NCBI GenBank assembly: GCA_044867425.1
Contig: JBIOUX010000104.1
Span: 1-64,000 of the forward strand
DNA: 64,000 nucleotides
Direction of reading: 5' to 3'
Source: CAWBJP01 sp044867425
GTDB taxonomy: Bacteria; Actinomycetota; Acidimicrobiia; IMCC26256; BP-133
Shown here: in pieces, positions 32,235-39,428 of the stretch
Numbering within the stretch: position 1 is the stretch's first letter
Layout of the letters: each line of letters starts with the position of its first letter
The notes under the pieces: model-generated
The model's input: only the letters and a program-made list of their open reading frames with translations
Databases searched by the model: none
What the model was told of the DNA's origin: nothing
Position numbers and translations under genes: made by a program

Positions 32235-34145
32235 TCAGTGTCTCGAGTTGAGGGGCGCGATGGTCCGGCTGAGCAGGTCGGGCTGGCCGGGATCGCGCCG
32301 GAGGTGCGGATACCGCTCGCCGCCGTGGTAATCGAGGGCGTGGTTGCGCAGGGTGCCCTCATCGTTGACGAGGAGCTGAATCGGCCCCGGGCGGGTCTTC
32401 GCCCCGCTCAGGGAGTCATGCAGCGCGTCGAGCGAGAACGCCTTGCCGTCGACGGAGACGACGGTGGCGCCGGGCCCGAGTCCGGCGTCCGCCGCCGGCG
32501 TCCCGGGAATGACGTCGGTGACGACACCGTCGGTGCCCAGCCGCAGACCGAGGGAGTAGCCCATCTCGATCTGCTCGCGGGCCGACTGCAGGTCAGCGAG
32601 GCGCTGTCCCGGCTCGTCGTCGTAGGCGAGCCGCCAGCCGGATCGTTCGATCCCGCCGAGGGGGGCGTGGAAGTCGGTCGACCAGAGGCGCTGGTCGAAG
32701 AACGTGCGCCAGTCGTAGGACACAACCTCGTCGAGGGTCGACACGACGTCCTCAAAGGTATACGTCTCGAGCGACGGCGGGCCCGTCTGCCCTCCATGGA
32801 AGCGGCGGCAGAAGTCGTCGAGGGCACGTTCTCCGGACGTGAGCTGACGGATGAGCGTGTCCACTTCGAGCCAGATGAGCCAGCCCTCGTTGTAGAAATC
32901 GGTTCCCCGCCGCTCGGCGCTCCACTCCGGCGGGGCCCGGTAGAGGATCTGGGCGGCGACGGCCGTGTCGATCAACGGACGCCAGCCGCGACCGGGGATG
33001 TGGTCGAGCCTGGCCGCGGCTGAGGCCAGGGCATCGGCATACTGCTCTTGCGTCCACAGCCCGCTGCGGGCCGCCAGCACGTTGCCGTAGTACTGCGTCA
33101 GCCCCTCGTAGACCCACAGCAGCTCGCCCTGCATCGGAGACTGGAAGTCGGACGTGGCCAGCCCGGCGGGGCGGCGGTACTTGCCGTTCCAGGAGTGGAC
33201 GTACTCGTGCGGCAGCAGACCGAGGGCCAGGCGCCCCTGCGTCTCGTCCACCAGCGCCCGCTCCGCCACACGGTTGTCGCTCGACTGGTGGTGTTCGAGC
33301 CCCCCGGGCGCCACCCCGTCGCTCAGCGTCAGGAGGAAGGTGTAGTGCTCGAAGTGCTCGGCGTCGAAGAGCGCCCTGGCCTCGTCGACGAGGTTGCGCA
33401 TGTCCTCGGCGAAAGCGGGACTCGCTTCCAGGGCGGCGGGGCTGTCGGCGGCCATGGCGATCCTCACCGCCGGCTTCGCCGTCGAGAGCGGGACGGACCG
33501 GAAGTACTCCCCGGCCAGCACCGGTGAATCCACCAGGGTCGTCAAGCTGGCCGGTTGGAAGTCCACCTCGCCCTCCGACTCCCGCTCCACCGCCAGCCCC
33601 GTACCGAATTTCCAGCCCGGCGGCAGCCGCAGGGAGGCGTCGAACACGAGGTCGTCGGTGTGTCCCACCGCCGGGTAGAGGAGTACCCGGTTCCAGACCA
33701 GGAGGGCCAGGTGCGACGTCGTCGACGCGCCGGCGGCGAACGGACCCTCCGAGGTCGGGGCCAGGAACTCGAGGTCCACCTCCACCGCGGTCGCCCCCGG
33801 CGGCACGTCCAGGTGGAAGGCGTACATGTCGATGGGATCACGCCGCCACCGGAGCGTTTCCCCGCCGGCCCGGAACTTCAGTCCCGCCAAGTTGACGATC
33901 GGCCCCGTCGGGCCGTGCTCACCGGGAATCCACTTCGGGTAGTAGAGCGTGAGGGGGCCGGGACCGGCCGGTATCACCTCGTGGGCGCGGACGAGCCGGC
34001 GCGGCGCCTCGGTGGCGTCGACCGTGAGCGTGACCGTCGCCGCCGCGTGGGCGACGCCCGTCCGGCTGAGTCCTCCGGCGCCGGGTCCCGGCAGCGAGAC
34101 GAGGATCCAGAGCGCGGACAACAGCAGGGCAGCTCTTCGCTTCAT
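32235..34145 (-). CDS. M61 family (glycyl aminopeptidase-like) exported peptidase with PDZ domain
   Basis: The 636-aa product begins with a signal peptide (KRRAALLLSALWILVSLPGPGAGG). It has the M61 N-terminal beta domain (WIPGEHGPTGPIVNLAGL) and the zinc site HEYVHSWNGK (near 311-320) followed by LLWVYEGLTQYYG, which supplies the third ligand. It ends with a C-terminal PDZ (about 525-600, GVVTDVIPGTPAADAGLGPGATVVSVDGKAFSL). All expected catalytic residues are present. Palindrome copy 3 (34201-34220) lies 56 bases upstream of the start, shared with the divergent nucleoside hydrolase relic. Confidence 0.85.
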   Translation of the reverse strand: MKRRAALLLSALWILVSLPGPGAGGLSRTGVAHAAATVTLTVDATEAPRRLVRAHEVIPAGPGPLTLYYPKWIPGEHGPTGPIVNLAGLKFRAGGETLRWRRDPIDMYAFHLDVPPGATAVEVDLEFLAPTSEGPFAAGASTTSHLALLVWNRVLLYPAVGHTDDLVFDASLRLPPGWKFGTGLAVERESEGEVDFQPASLTTLVDSPVLAGEYFRSVPLSTAKPAVRIAMAADSPAALEASPAFAEDMRNLVDEARALFDAEHFEHYTFLLTLSDGVAPGGLEHHQSSDNRVAERALVDETQGRLALGLLPHEYVHSWNGKYRRPAGLATSDFQSPMQGELLWVYEGLTQYYGNVLAARSGLWTQEQYADALASAAARLDHIPGRGWRPLIDTAVAAQILYRAPPEWSAERRGTDFYNEGWLIWLEVDTLIRQLTSGERALDDFCRRFHGGQTGPPSLETYTFEDVVSTLDEVVSYDWRTFFDQRLWSTDFHAPLGGIERSGWRLAYDDEPGQRLADLQSAREQIEMGYSLGLRLGTDGVVTDVIPGTPAADAGLGPGATVVSVDGKAFSLDALHDSLSGAKTRPGPIQLLVNDEGTLRNHALDYHGGERYPHLRRDPGQPDLLSRTIAPLNSRH

Positions 34146-34200
34146 GGCACCTCCGGGTCCCGCCTTTGACCCGAGGGTCGCGCCTCGTTGACCGCCGGTC

Positions 34201-34220
34201 ATGAGTGGTCCGGCACTCAT
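34201..34220. promoter_or_regulatory. Palindrome copy 3 (ATGAGTG-N6-CACTCAT)
   Basis: ATGAGTGGTCCGGCACTCAT has the same 7-bp inverted arms and 6-base centre as the copies at 659 and 17258. It shares the extended context TCATGAGTGGTC with copy 2 on the left and CACTCATTT on the right. It sits between the divergent M61 peptidase and nucleoside hydrolase starts, 26 bases before the latter. Confidence 0.65.
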
Positions 34221-34245
34221 TTGCGGGGTGTGATAGGAGGTGGGC

Positions 34246-35055
34246 ATGGCCCCGCTGGCCGTGCTCATGGATCACGACGGCGGGGTCGACGACTACCTCG
34301 CCACGGTCCTGCTCATGACCATGGAGCACGTCGATCCGCTGGCTGTGGTCGTCACCCCGGCGGACTGCTACCCGAGGGCTGCGGTCAGCGCCACCCGCAA
34401 GATCCTGGATCTGATGGAGCGCTGGACGGTCCCGGTGGGCGAGAGCACGGTCCGCGGCGTCAACCCCTTTCCCCGCCTCTTTCGCCGCGACTCGTTCACG
34501 GTCGACGCGCTGCCGATCCTGAACGACCGGGAGACGGTCCGGGCCCCCGTGGTACCGGAGCCTGGTCAGGAGTTCATGGCTCGTCTGGATGGGCGGCGCG
34601 CTGGAAGTCGCCGGCAACATCGACCCCATCCTCGAGGGCGGACAGGACATGACCGCCGAGTGGAACGCCTACTGGGATCCGTTCGCGGTGGCTCGCGTGT
34701 GGAGGACGAGCATCCCGGTCACCATCTGCCCGTTGGATCTGACCAACCAGGTGCCGGTGACGCCTGAGTTTCTCCGGCGCCTGAGCCGGGGACGTCAGTA
34801 CCCTCTCTACGATTTCGCCGGCCAGTGTTACGCCCTGGTCACCCACCAGTCGTACTTCTTCTGGGACGTGCTCACGACCGCCTACCTGGGTCGCCCCGAC
34901 CTCTTCGAACGGCGATCCCGGGAAACGTGGTCATCACGGAGGGCGCCAGCCAGGGACGCATCAAGATCGAGGCCGGGGGACGGACGATCCACGCCCTGAA
35001 CCAGGTGGACACCGAGCAGTTCTACGAGTACGTCCTGCAACAATGGGCACGGTGA
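34246..35055 (+). pseudogene. Nucleoside hydrolase, broken by deletion and frameshifts
   Basis: Three consecutive frames together spell an inosine-uridine-preferring nucleoside hydrolase. Frame A (34246 to about 34575) has PLAVLMDHDGGVDDYLATVLLM, the calcium-binding aspartate cluster. Frame B (about 34580-34920) has LVWMGGALEVAGNIDP and ends near TAYLGRPDLFE. Frame C (about 34921-35055) has IPGNVVITEGASQGRIKIE to the C-terminus. Between A and B about 30-40 residues, including the usual GPLTN region, are missing. The start keeps a good AGGAGG, so decay looks recent. A sequencing error could explain one frameshift but not the missing segment. Its end overlaps the UbiB-like start. Confidence 0.75.
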
Positions 35056-36482
35056 GCGAGAGCGCGGTTGCCCCCGACGACAACCGGTTCCGGGGGCCGT
35101 ACGCGGATGGACCGCCACCCGAGGCCCTGGCGGTGGATGCGCCGCCCCTGCGGGTTTTCGGCGTGGCCGAGGTGCGGAGGGCGCTCACCGTCGTGGCCGT
35201 CGTGGTGGCCCGAGTCGCCCGGGCGCTGGCGCGCTGGGCCGTCCACCGCCGGCGCCAGTCGTGGCCGGCGGCGGCATCCGCCGGGGTCGTCGACGCCTGC
35301 TGCGCCCTCGGGCCCATGTTCGTCAAGCTCGGCCAGCTCATGGCCTCGTCCCCCAGCGTCTTCCCCGCCCCGCTGGCCGACGCCGCCCTGCGCTGCATCC
35401 GGGAGGTGGGACCCCTCGACCCGGCCACGGTCCGGGCCGTGGTCGAGCGCGATCTCGGCTCCCCGGTGAGCCAGATCTTCGCCCGCTTCGATGACCGACC
35501 GCTCTCGGCCGCCTCCGTCGCCCAGGTCCACGGGTGCGTGCTGCCCGACGGACGGCAGGCGGTGGTCAAGGTGCAGCGGCCGGAGATCCGCGCCACCGTG
35601 GCCTCCGACCTGCGCCTCCAGTGGAGGCTGGCGAGGCTCCTGCAACGGTGGTCGGGCTTCGCCCGGGACGCCAACCTGACCGGCGCCATCGAGGAGCTGC
35701 ACACCGTCACCTTCAACGAGTTGAACTTCACCCTCGAAGCCCACCGCCAGAGCCGCTTCCGCGACGCCATCGGCCACTTCGGCGACAACCTCAGCGTCAC
35801 CGCCCCCGAGGTCTACTGGGAGTTCTGCGGCCCCAACGTGATCTGCATGGAGCGTCTCTTCGGCGTGCCGCTCGACGATTTCGCCGCCGTGCGGGCCCGC
35901 CACGGCGACGGCGAGCTCCAGATGCGCCGGGGCGTGAAGGTGTGGGTCGAAGCGTGCCTGGTGCACGGGCCGTTCCACGGCGACGTGCACGCCGGCAACA
36001 TCTGGGTCCTCGACGACGGGCGGGTCGCCTTCCTCGACTTCGGGATCATGGGGGAGCTGAGCGACGACTGGAAGCAGGTCATGCGGGACCTCTTCGAGAC
36101 CTCTGCCATCGACAACGACTTCACCCGCGTGGCCCGGGCCTACAAGCGGGTGGGGGCCTTCCCCGAGGACGCCGGCTCCGACGACGAGATCGGCGTCCGC
36201 CTCCAGATGCTCTTCGCGCCCATGTTCGACGCCGGCCTCGGTGAGGTGCCCATGGGCGCCCTGCTGGCGTCGATCATCCGCACCATGGGTTCCTACTCCG
36301 GCGGAGCGGGGACTCCGAAAGAGCTCCAGCTGATCGTCAAGCAGCTCCTCTACTTCGAGCGGTACTCGAAGGAGCTGGCTCCCGCCTGGCCGATGTTCCG
36401 GGATCTCTACCTCGTCCGCAACGTCTTCCCCGACGCCGTCGCCGCCCGTGCCGCCCATCTCCAGATGGAACTCCCCGACTGA
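35043..36482 (+). CDS. ABC1/AarF/UbiB atypical kinase-like ATPase
   Basis: The 479-aa protein has the UbiB family marks: the KxGQ motif GPMFVKLGQLMASSPSVFP (about 90-108), the Ala-rich nucleotide loop PLSAASVAQVHG followed by VVKVQRP with the invariant Lys, FHGDVHAGNIWVL (catalytic-type Asp/Asn) and VAFLDFGIMGEL. Members support quinone or lipid metabolism; no terminal membrane anchor typical of UbiB itself is evident. The ATG at 35043 lies inside the end of the nucleoside hydrolase relic, so it once followed that gene in an operon. Confidence 0.85.
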   Translation: MGTVSESAVAPDDNRFRGPYADGPPPEALAVDAPPLRVFGVAEVRRALTVVAVVVARVARALARWAVHRRRQSWPAAASAGVVDACCALGPMFVKLGQLMASSPSVFPAPLADAALRCIREVGPLDPATVRAVVERDLGSPVSQIFARFDDRPLSAASVAQVHGCVLPDGRQAVVKVQRPEIRATVASDLRLQWRLARLLQRWSGFARDANLTGAIEELHTVTFNELNFTLEAHRQSRFRDAIGHFGDNLSVTAPEVYWEFCGPNVICMERLFGVPLDDFAAVRARHGDGELQMRRGVKVWVEACLVHGPFHGDVHAGNIWVLDDGRVAFLDFGIMGELSDDWKQVMRDLFETSAIDNDFTRVARAYKRVGAFPEDAGSDDEIGVRLQMLFAPMFDAGLGEVPMGALLASIIRTMGSYSGGAGTPKELQLIVKQLLYFERYSKELAPAWPMFRDLYLVRNVFPDAVAARAAHLQMELPD

Positions 36483-37513
36483 CGGTCAGAGGAGGGGCTG
36501 GACGGCGGGCTGCTTCCGGGCGTGGGGTCCGAGCCAGGGCACGAAGTCGCCGGGGTCAGTCGGTGACTCGGCGTGGATCGGGGAGCGGACCGTGGCCACC
36601 CACGTCGAACACATCTTGGCCAAACTCGATGCCCGGTCCCGTTCCCTGGCGGCCTCCCGGGCACCGGGCCCAGTCGCCCCGTCAGGACATGCCACGCCAT
36701 CATCCGTTCGATGGCGAGGCGCCGTCCACAGAGCCGCTCGTAGGCGCTCAAGACCTCCAGCGCCAGCTTCGTCGTTCGAGCGCTGCCCGGGAGGTAACGC
36801 AGGTCAAAGTGAGGGTCGGCGATCCCGCTCTCCTCGAAATCGACGACAGCCAGCAGCGTAAACGACGCCTGATCCCACACCTGGTTGTCACCGTGCAGGT
36901 CACCATGCACGACGACCGAGGGGAGCCCAACCGGCCCACAGAGAACCTCATCGACCCACTCACACCACCGCAGCACCAAGGCGCGTCGACGTTCGTCCAC
37001 AAGTCGGGGGAAGCGCTCCCGGAGGCGTTCGGTGTCTGCTTGAGGCGTAGGGAGGACCACCGGCAGATCACCGACCAGGTCGGCGGCTGGGATGTTGTGC
37101 AATCGCACCAGGAAGGCTGCGAGGCGTTGCCCGACCTGATCGATCCCGGAACGAGTCAGGCTGCTGGCCCACTCCCAGCTGAGCGGTGCTCCAGCCACCA
37201 ACCGGGTCACGACGAGTGCTGGCTCTGCGCTCACCGCGACGAGTTCGGGGATCGCCAGCGAGGGATCATGCGTACACAGCCGTTGCAGCAGCACGCCCTC
37301 CCGCCACAGGCGCATCGCCCGTAGCCGCGACCATGCGTACTTCACGACGAAGCATTCATCGATCACCGCGCTGGCCGACCACCACAGCTGGTTTGAGGAC
37401 GGGTGCCGGGGTTTGATTCTGAGCGGCCGGGCGGCAAGTTCGGGAACAACGAGTGCCAGCGCCGACCGAAGCGACTCCTCACTCCCATCCCGAAGCCACC
37501 CGACGGACGGCAT
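36407..37513 (-). CDS. Aminoglycoside-phosphotransferase-like kinase with replaced C-terminus
   Basis: Residues 1-275 form an APH-type kinase: VVKYAWSRLRAMRLWREGVLLQRL, LVVTRLVAGAPLSWEW, the Brenner motif VVVHGDLHGDNQVWD, and LAVVDFEESGIADPHFDLRYL. Up to IERMMAWHVLTG (near 36690) it reads as a normal family member. After that the frame becomes Pro/Ser/Arg-rich filler that runs over the LuxR relic and the 3-prime end of the UbiB-like gene, so the natural last 20-30 residues are lost. All catalytic residues remain, so activity is possible. Start chosen at the ATG of MPSVGWLRDG; the upstream frame has no conserved sequence. Confidence 0.6.
   Translation of the reverse strand: MPSVGWLRDGSEESLRSALALVVPELAARPLRIKPRHPSSNQLWWSASAVIDECFVVKYAWSRLRAMRLWREGVLLQRLCTHDPSLAIPELVAVSAEPALVVTRLVAGAPLSWEWASSLTRSGIDQVGQRLAAFLVRLHNIPAADLVGDLPVVLPTPQADTERLRERFPRLVDERRRALVLRWCEWVDEVLCGPVGLPSVVVHGDLHGDNQVWDQASFTLLAVVDFEESGIADPHFDLRYLPGSARTTKLALEVLSAYERLCGRRLAIERMMAWHVLTGRLGPVPGRPPGNGTGHRVWPRCVRRGWPRSAPRSTPSHRLTPATSCPGSDPTPGSSPPSSPSSDRQSGSSIWRWAARAATASGKTLRTR
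36577..36663 (+). pseudogene. LuxR-type HTH relic
   Basis: In one plus-strand frame the bases encode IGERTVATHVEHILAKLDAR followed by SRSLAA, the recognition helix and end of a LuxR/GerE C-terminal domain. The usual first helices are not found upstream. The relic touches the point where the antisense APH-like gene loses its normal end, so a rearrangement probably joined two fragments here. Confidence 0.55.
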
Positions 37514-37544
37514 CCGTCCAGCTTCGCGTTTCCGTGCAGGTCCG

Positions 37545-37772
37545 CTAGCCGGGAGGGGCGCCGAGCTCGCCCCGGACGCCCCGCAGGGTTCCGTAGGGCA
37601 CTGTGGCCGCCGGTGGCTCCTTGCCGTCATCTCGTTCGACGACGCCTGACAGCACCGTGACGGTGGTCGTCGTCGGAGACCTGGTCCCGGACCCGGTTCG
37701 CTCGTCAACGTTGGCGGTGTCGCAGCCGGCGACGAGCAGACCGGCGAGGACCATCGTTGCTAGGAAGCGCAT
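37545..37772 (-). CDS. Small lipoprotein, hypothetical
   Basis: The 75-aa product starts with a clear lipoprotein signal MRFLATMVLAGLLVAGC, modified Cys at 17, followed by a Thr/Ser-rich linker and a short tail. A 31-base gap separates it from the APH-like gene downstream on the same strand. No family is recognised. The signal is convincing, but a truncated gene cannot be excluded. Confidence 0.5.
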   Translation of the reverse strand: MRFLATMVLAGLLVAGCDTANVDERTGSGTRSPTTTTVTVLSGVVERDDGKEPPAATVPYGTLRGVRGELGAPPG

Positions 37773-37859
37773 CGGGCCAAGACTCGTTCACCATCCTGAA
37801 GATCCAGCTATGGCCCCCTGAAGATCCACCCAAGCTGCCGGCTCGGACCGTCCGCCGAT

Positions 37860-38639
37860 TTACGCGGTCCGCTTGCGGGCGAGGAAGGCGTAGCCGTACA
37901 CGTCGAAGGCGCGGGCCTTGTCCTCGCCTTTGGCGCCTCCGAAGGTGTCGACGGGTGGTCCGATCTCCACGTCACCGAAGCCGGAGTCCTCGAGCATCTT
38001 CTGCCAGCCCGCACGGGGCAGCCCACCGGCGATTCAGCCGGTCCACAGGTCGATGTCGCGCAGCGCCTCGGGCGGGACGGGGCGGCCGTTGGCGATGTCG
38101 GCGAACTGCAGCACCCCGCCGGGACGCAGCACCCGGCGGATCTCGGCGAACACGGCCTGCTTGTCGGCGCAGAGGTTGATGACCCCGTTGGAGATCACCG
38201 CGTCGGCCCACCCGTCCTCGACCGGGATCGCCTCGGCGAGGCCGTCGCGGAAGCTGACGTGCGCGAACCCGAGCTCCTCGGCGGTCCGGCGGGACTTGGT
38301 GAGCATCTCGGCGGTCATGTCGATGCCGACGACCTCGCCGGTGACGCCGACCTGGCCGGCGGCGATGAAGGAGTCGAAGCCGGCGCCGGAACCCACGTCG
38401 ACCACCCGCTCGCCGGGCGCCAAGCGCCGCAGCGAGAAGGGATTGCCGACCCCGGCGAACGACTCGACGGCCTGGTCGGGGAAGGCGTCGACGACGGTCT
38501 GGTCGTAGCCGAGACGGCGGGCGAGGGGTCGGCCGGTGTGGAAGTGGTGCTCGGCGTGGGGAGCCAGCGCGACGTCGCGGTACTTGTCCCGCACCTGCTC
38601 GCGCAGCGTCAGGGGATCGACCAGCAGGTCCTCGGCCAT
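37860..38639 (-). CDS. ArsM-like SAM methyltransferase with in-frame UGA (probable selenoprotein)
   Basis: The frame starts at ATG 38639, five bases after the ArsR-rhodanese stop. It shows ArsM/UbiE-like motifs: VVDVGSGAGFDSFIAA, VVGIDMTAEML and VISNGVINLCADK, then RRVLRPGGVLQFADI. At codon 202 (38036-38034) it reads TGA within DIDLWTG-U-IAGGLPRAGW. The same frame then continues for 57 more codons of good sequence (GWQKMLEDSGFGDVEIGPP, to FLARKRTA) and ends in TAA at 37860. In ArsM-type enzymes this position, before an IAGAL-like segment, is a conserved arsenic-binding Cys, so selenocysteine is the natural reading. Full length would be 259 aa. A true stop or a TGC-to-TGA error are the alternatives. 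A possible SECIS hairpin follows the UGA. Confidence 0.75.
38003..38030 (-). promoter_or_regulatory. Candidate bacterial SECIS hairpin
   Basis: Three bases after the UGA, GCCGGT (38030-38025) pairs with GCTGGC (38008-38003). Above a GGG bulge, CTGC (38021-38018) pairs with GCGG (38012-38009), leaving the loop CCCGT, which starts 17 bases after the UGA. Bacterial SECIS loops normally sit about 16-37 bases downstream and carry a G/U in the loop. The fit is reasonable but was not computed. Confidence 0.4.
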
Positions 38640-38643
38640 CGGT

Positions 38644-39324
38644 TCAGCCTCCGTCCCCGGCTGCGACAGGCAGACCGGCTCGTTTCCATTCGGGGAACCC
38701 GTCCTCGAGGCGCCGGGCGCGGTAGCCGCGGCGGCGCAGCAACCGCACGGCGTCGTCGGCGTACACGCAGTAGGGGCCGCGGCAGTAGGCGACCACCTCG
38801 GCGTCCTTGGGCAGGGCCCGAAGGTGGCGGCGCAGCTCCCCGACAGGCACGGAGCGGGCTCCGGGGATGTGCCCGGCGAAGAACTCGGGTGTCGGCCGCA
38901 CGTCGAGCACCACCACGTCACCCGCCTCGAGGCGGGCGGCCAGCTCCCGGCGCCCGACGGCCTCCAACCGGGACCGGTCACCGAGATAGTCCTCGGCCAA
39001 CCGCTCGATCCCTGCCACATGCTCGGCGGCCACGCCCCGCAACGCCGCCCACAGCTCGGCCACCCGATCGCTGGCCAGCATGTAGACGATCCGGGTTCCC
39101 TCCCGTCGGGTACGCAACACACCAGCGCGGGCCATGGCCCGCAAGTGGTGTGAGGTGTTGGCCACGCTCTGGTCGATCTCGCCGGCGATCTCGTCGACCG
39201 AGCGCTCCCCCTGGACGAGGAGGTCGACGATCTCGGCCCGCCGTCCGCTGGCCAGGGCCTTGGCCACCTCGGCGAAGGCGTCGAACAATGCGTCCTTGGC
39301 CGCCCGGTCACCCATGGTGGCCAT
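38644..39324 (-). CDS. ArsR-family regulator fused to a rhodanese domain
   Basis: The 226-aa protein has an N-terminal ArsR winged helix (ALASGRRAEIVDLLVQGERSVDEIAGEIDQSVANTSHHLRAMARAGVL, about 18-66) and a C-terminal rhodanese domain (about 125-215) with VVLDVRPTPEFFAGHIPGA and the active loop YCRGPYCVYADDAV. The wHTH contains no Cys, so sensing most likely resides in the two rhodanese-loop cysteines, for instance by persulfide. It probably represses its own operon with the ArsM-like gene and the divergent MBL-rhodanese operon; two inverted repeats lie in the shared promoter. ATGs at 39324 and 39315 are both possible. Confidence 0.85.
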   Translation of the reverse strand: MATMGDRAAKDALFDAFAEVAKALASGRRAEIVDLLVQGERSVDEIAGEIDQSVANTSHHLRAMARAGVLRTRREGTRIVYMLASDRVAELWAALRGVAAEHVAGIERLAEDYLGDRSRLEAVGRRELAARLEAGDVVVLDVRPTPEFFAGHIPGARSVPVGELRRHLRALPKDAEVVAYCRGPYCVYADDAVRLLRRRGYRARRLEDGFPEWKRAGLPVAAGDGG

Positions 39325-39337
39325 GGTCCGGCCCGAG

Positions 39338-39352
39338 CTTGACTTTGTCAAG
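39338..39352. promoter_or_regulatory. Inverted repeat 1 in the ArsR-rhodanese/MBL promoter
   Basis: CTTGACTTTGTCAAG is a perfect 6-bp dyad with a 3-base centre, 14 bases upstream of the ArsR-rhodanese start. Its half-site shares CTTGA with the second dyad at 39395-39412. A likely operator for autoregulation. Confidence 0.5.
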
Positions 39353-39367
39353 TGTTCAAATGATCTC

Positions 39368-39395
39368 TTGACAAGAAGCGACCCAGAGATACTAT
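39368..39395 (+). promoter_or_regulatory. Promoter of the MBL-rhodanese operon
   Basis: A consensus TTGACA (39368-39373) and TACTAT (39390-39395) are 16 bases apart. Transcription would start near 39402, inside the second dyad, giving a 25-30 base leader with GGGAG before the ATG at 39429. Confidence 0.55.
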
Positions 39396-39412
39396 TCAAG
39401 TCATTACTTGAA
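39395..39412. promoter_or_regulatory. Inverted repeat 2 overlapping the MBL-rhodanese promoter
   Basis: TTCAAGTCATTACTTGAA has perfect 6-bp arms and a 6-base centre. It overlaps the -10 element and predicted start site, the typical place for an ArsR-type repressor to block transcription. Confidence 0.55.
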
Positions 39413-39428
39413 GATCACGGGAGCAACG

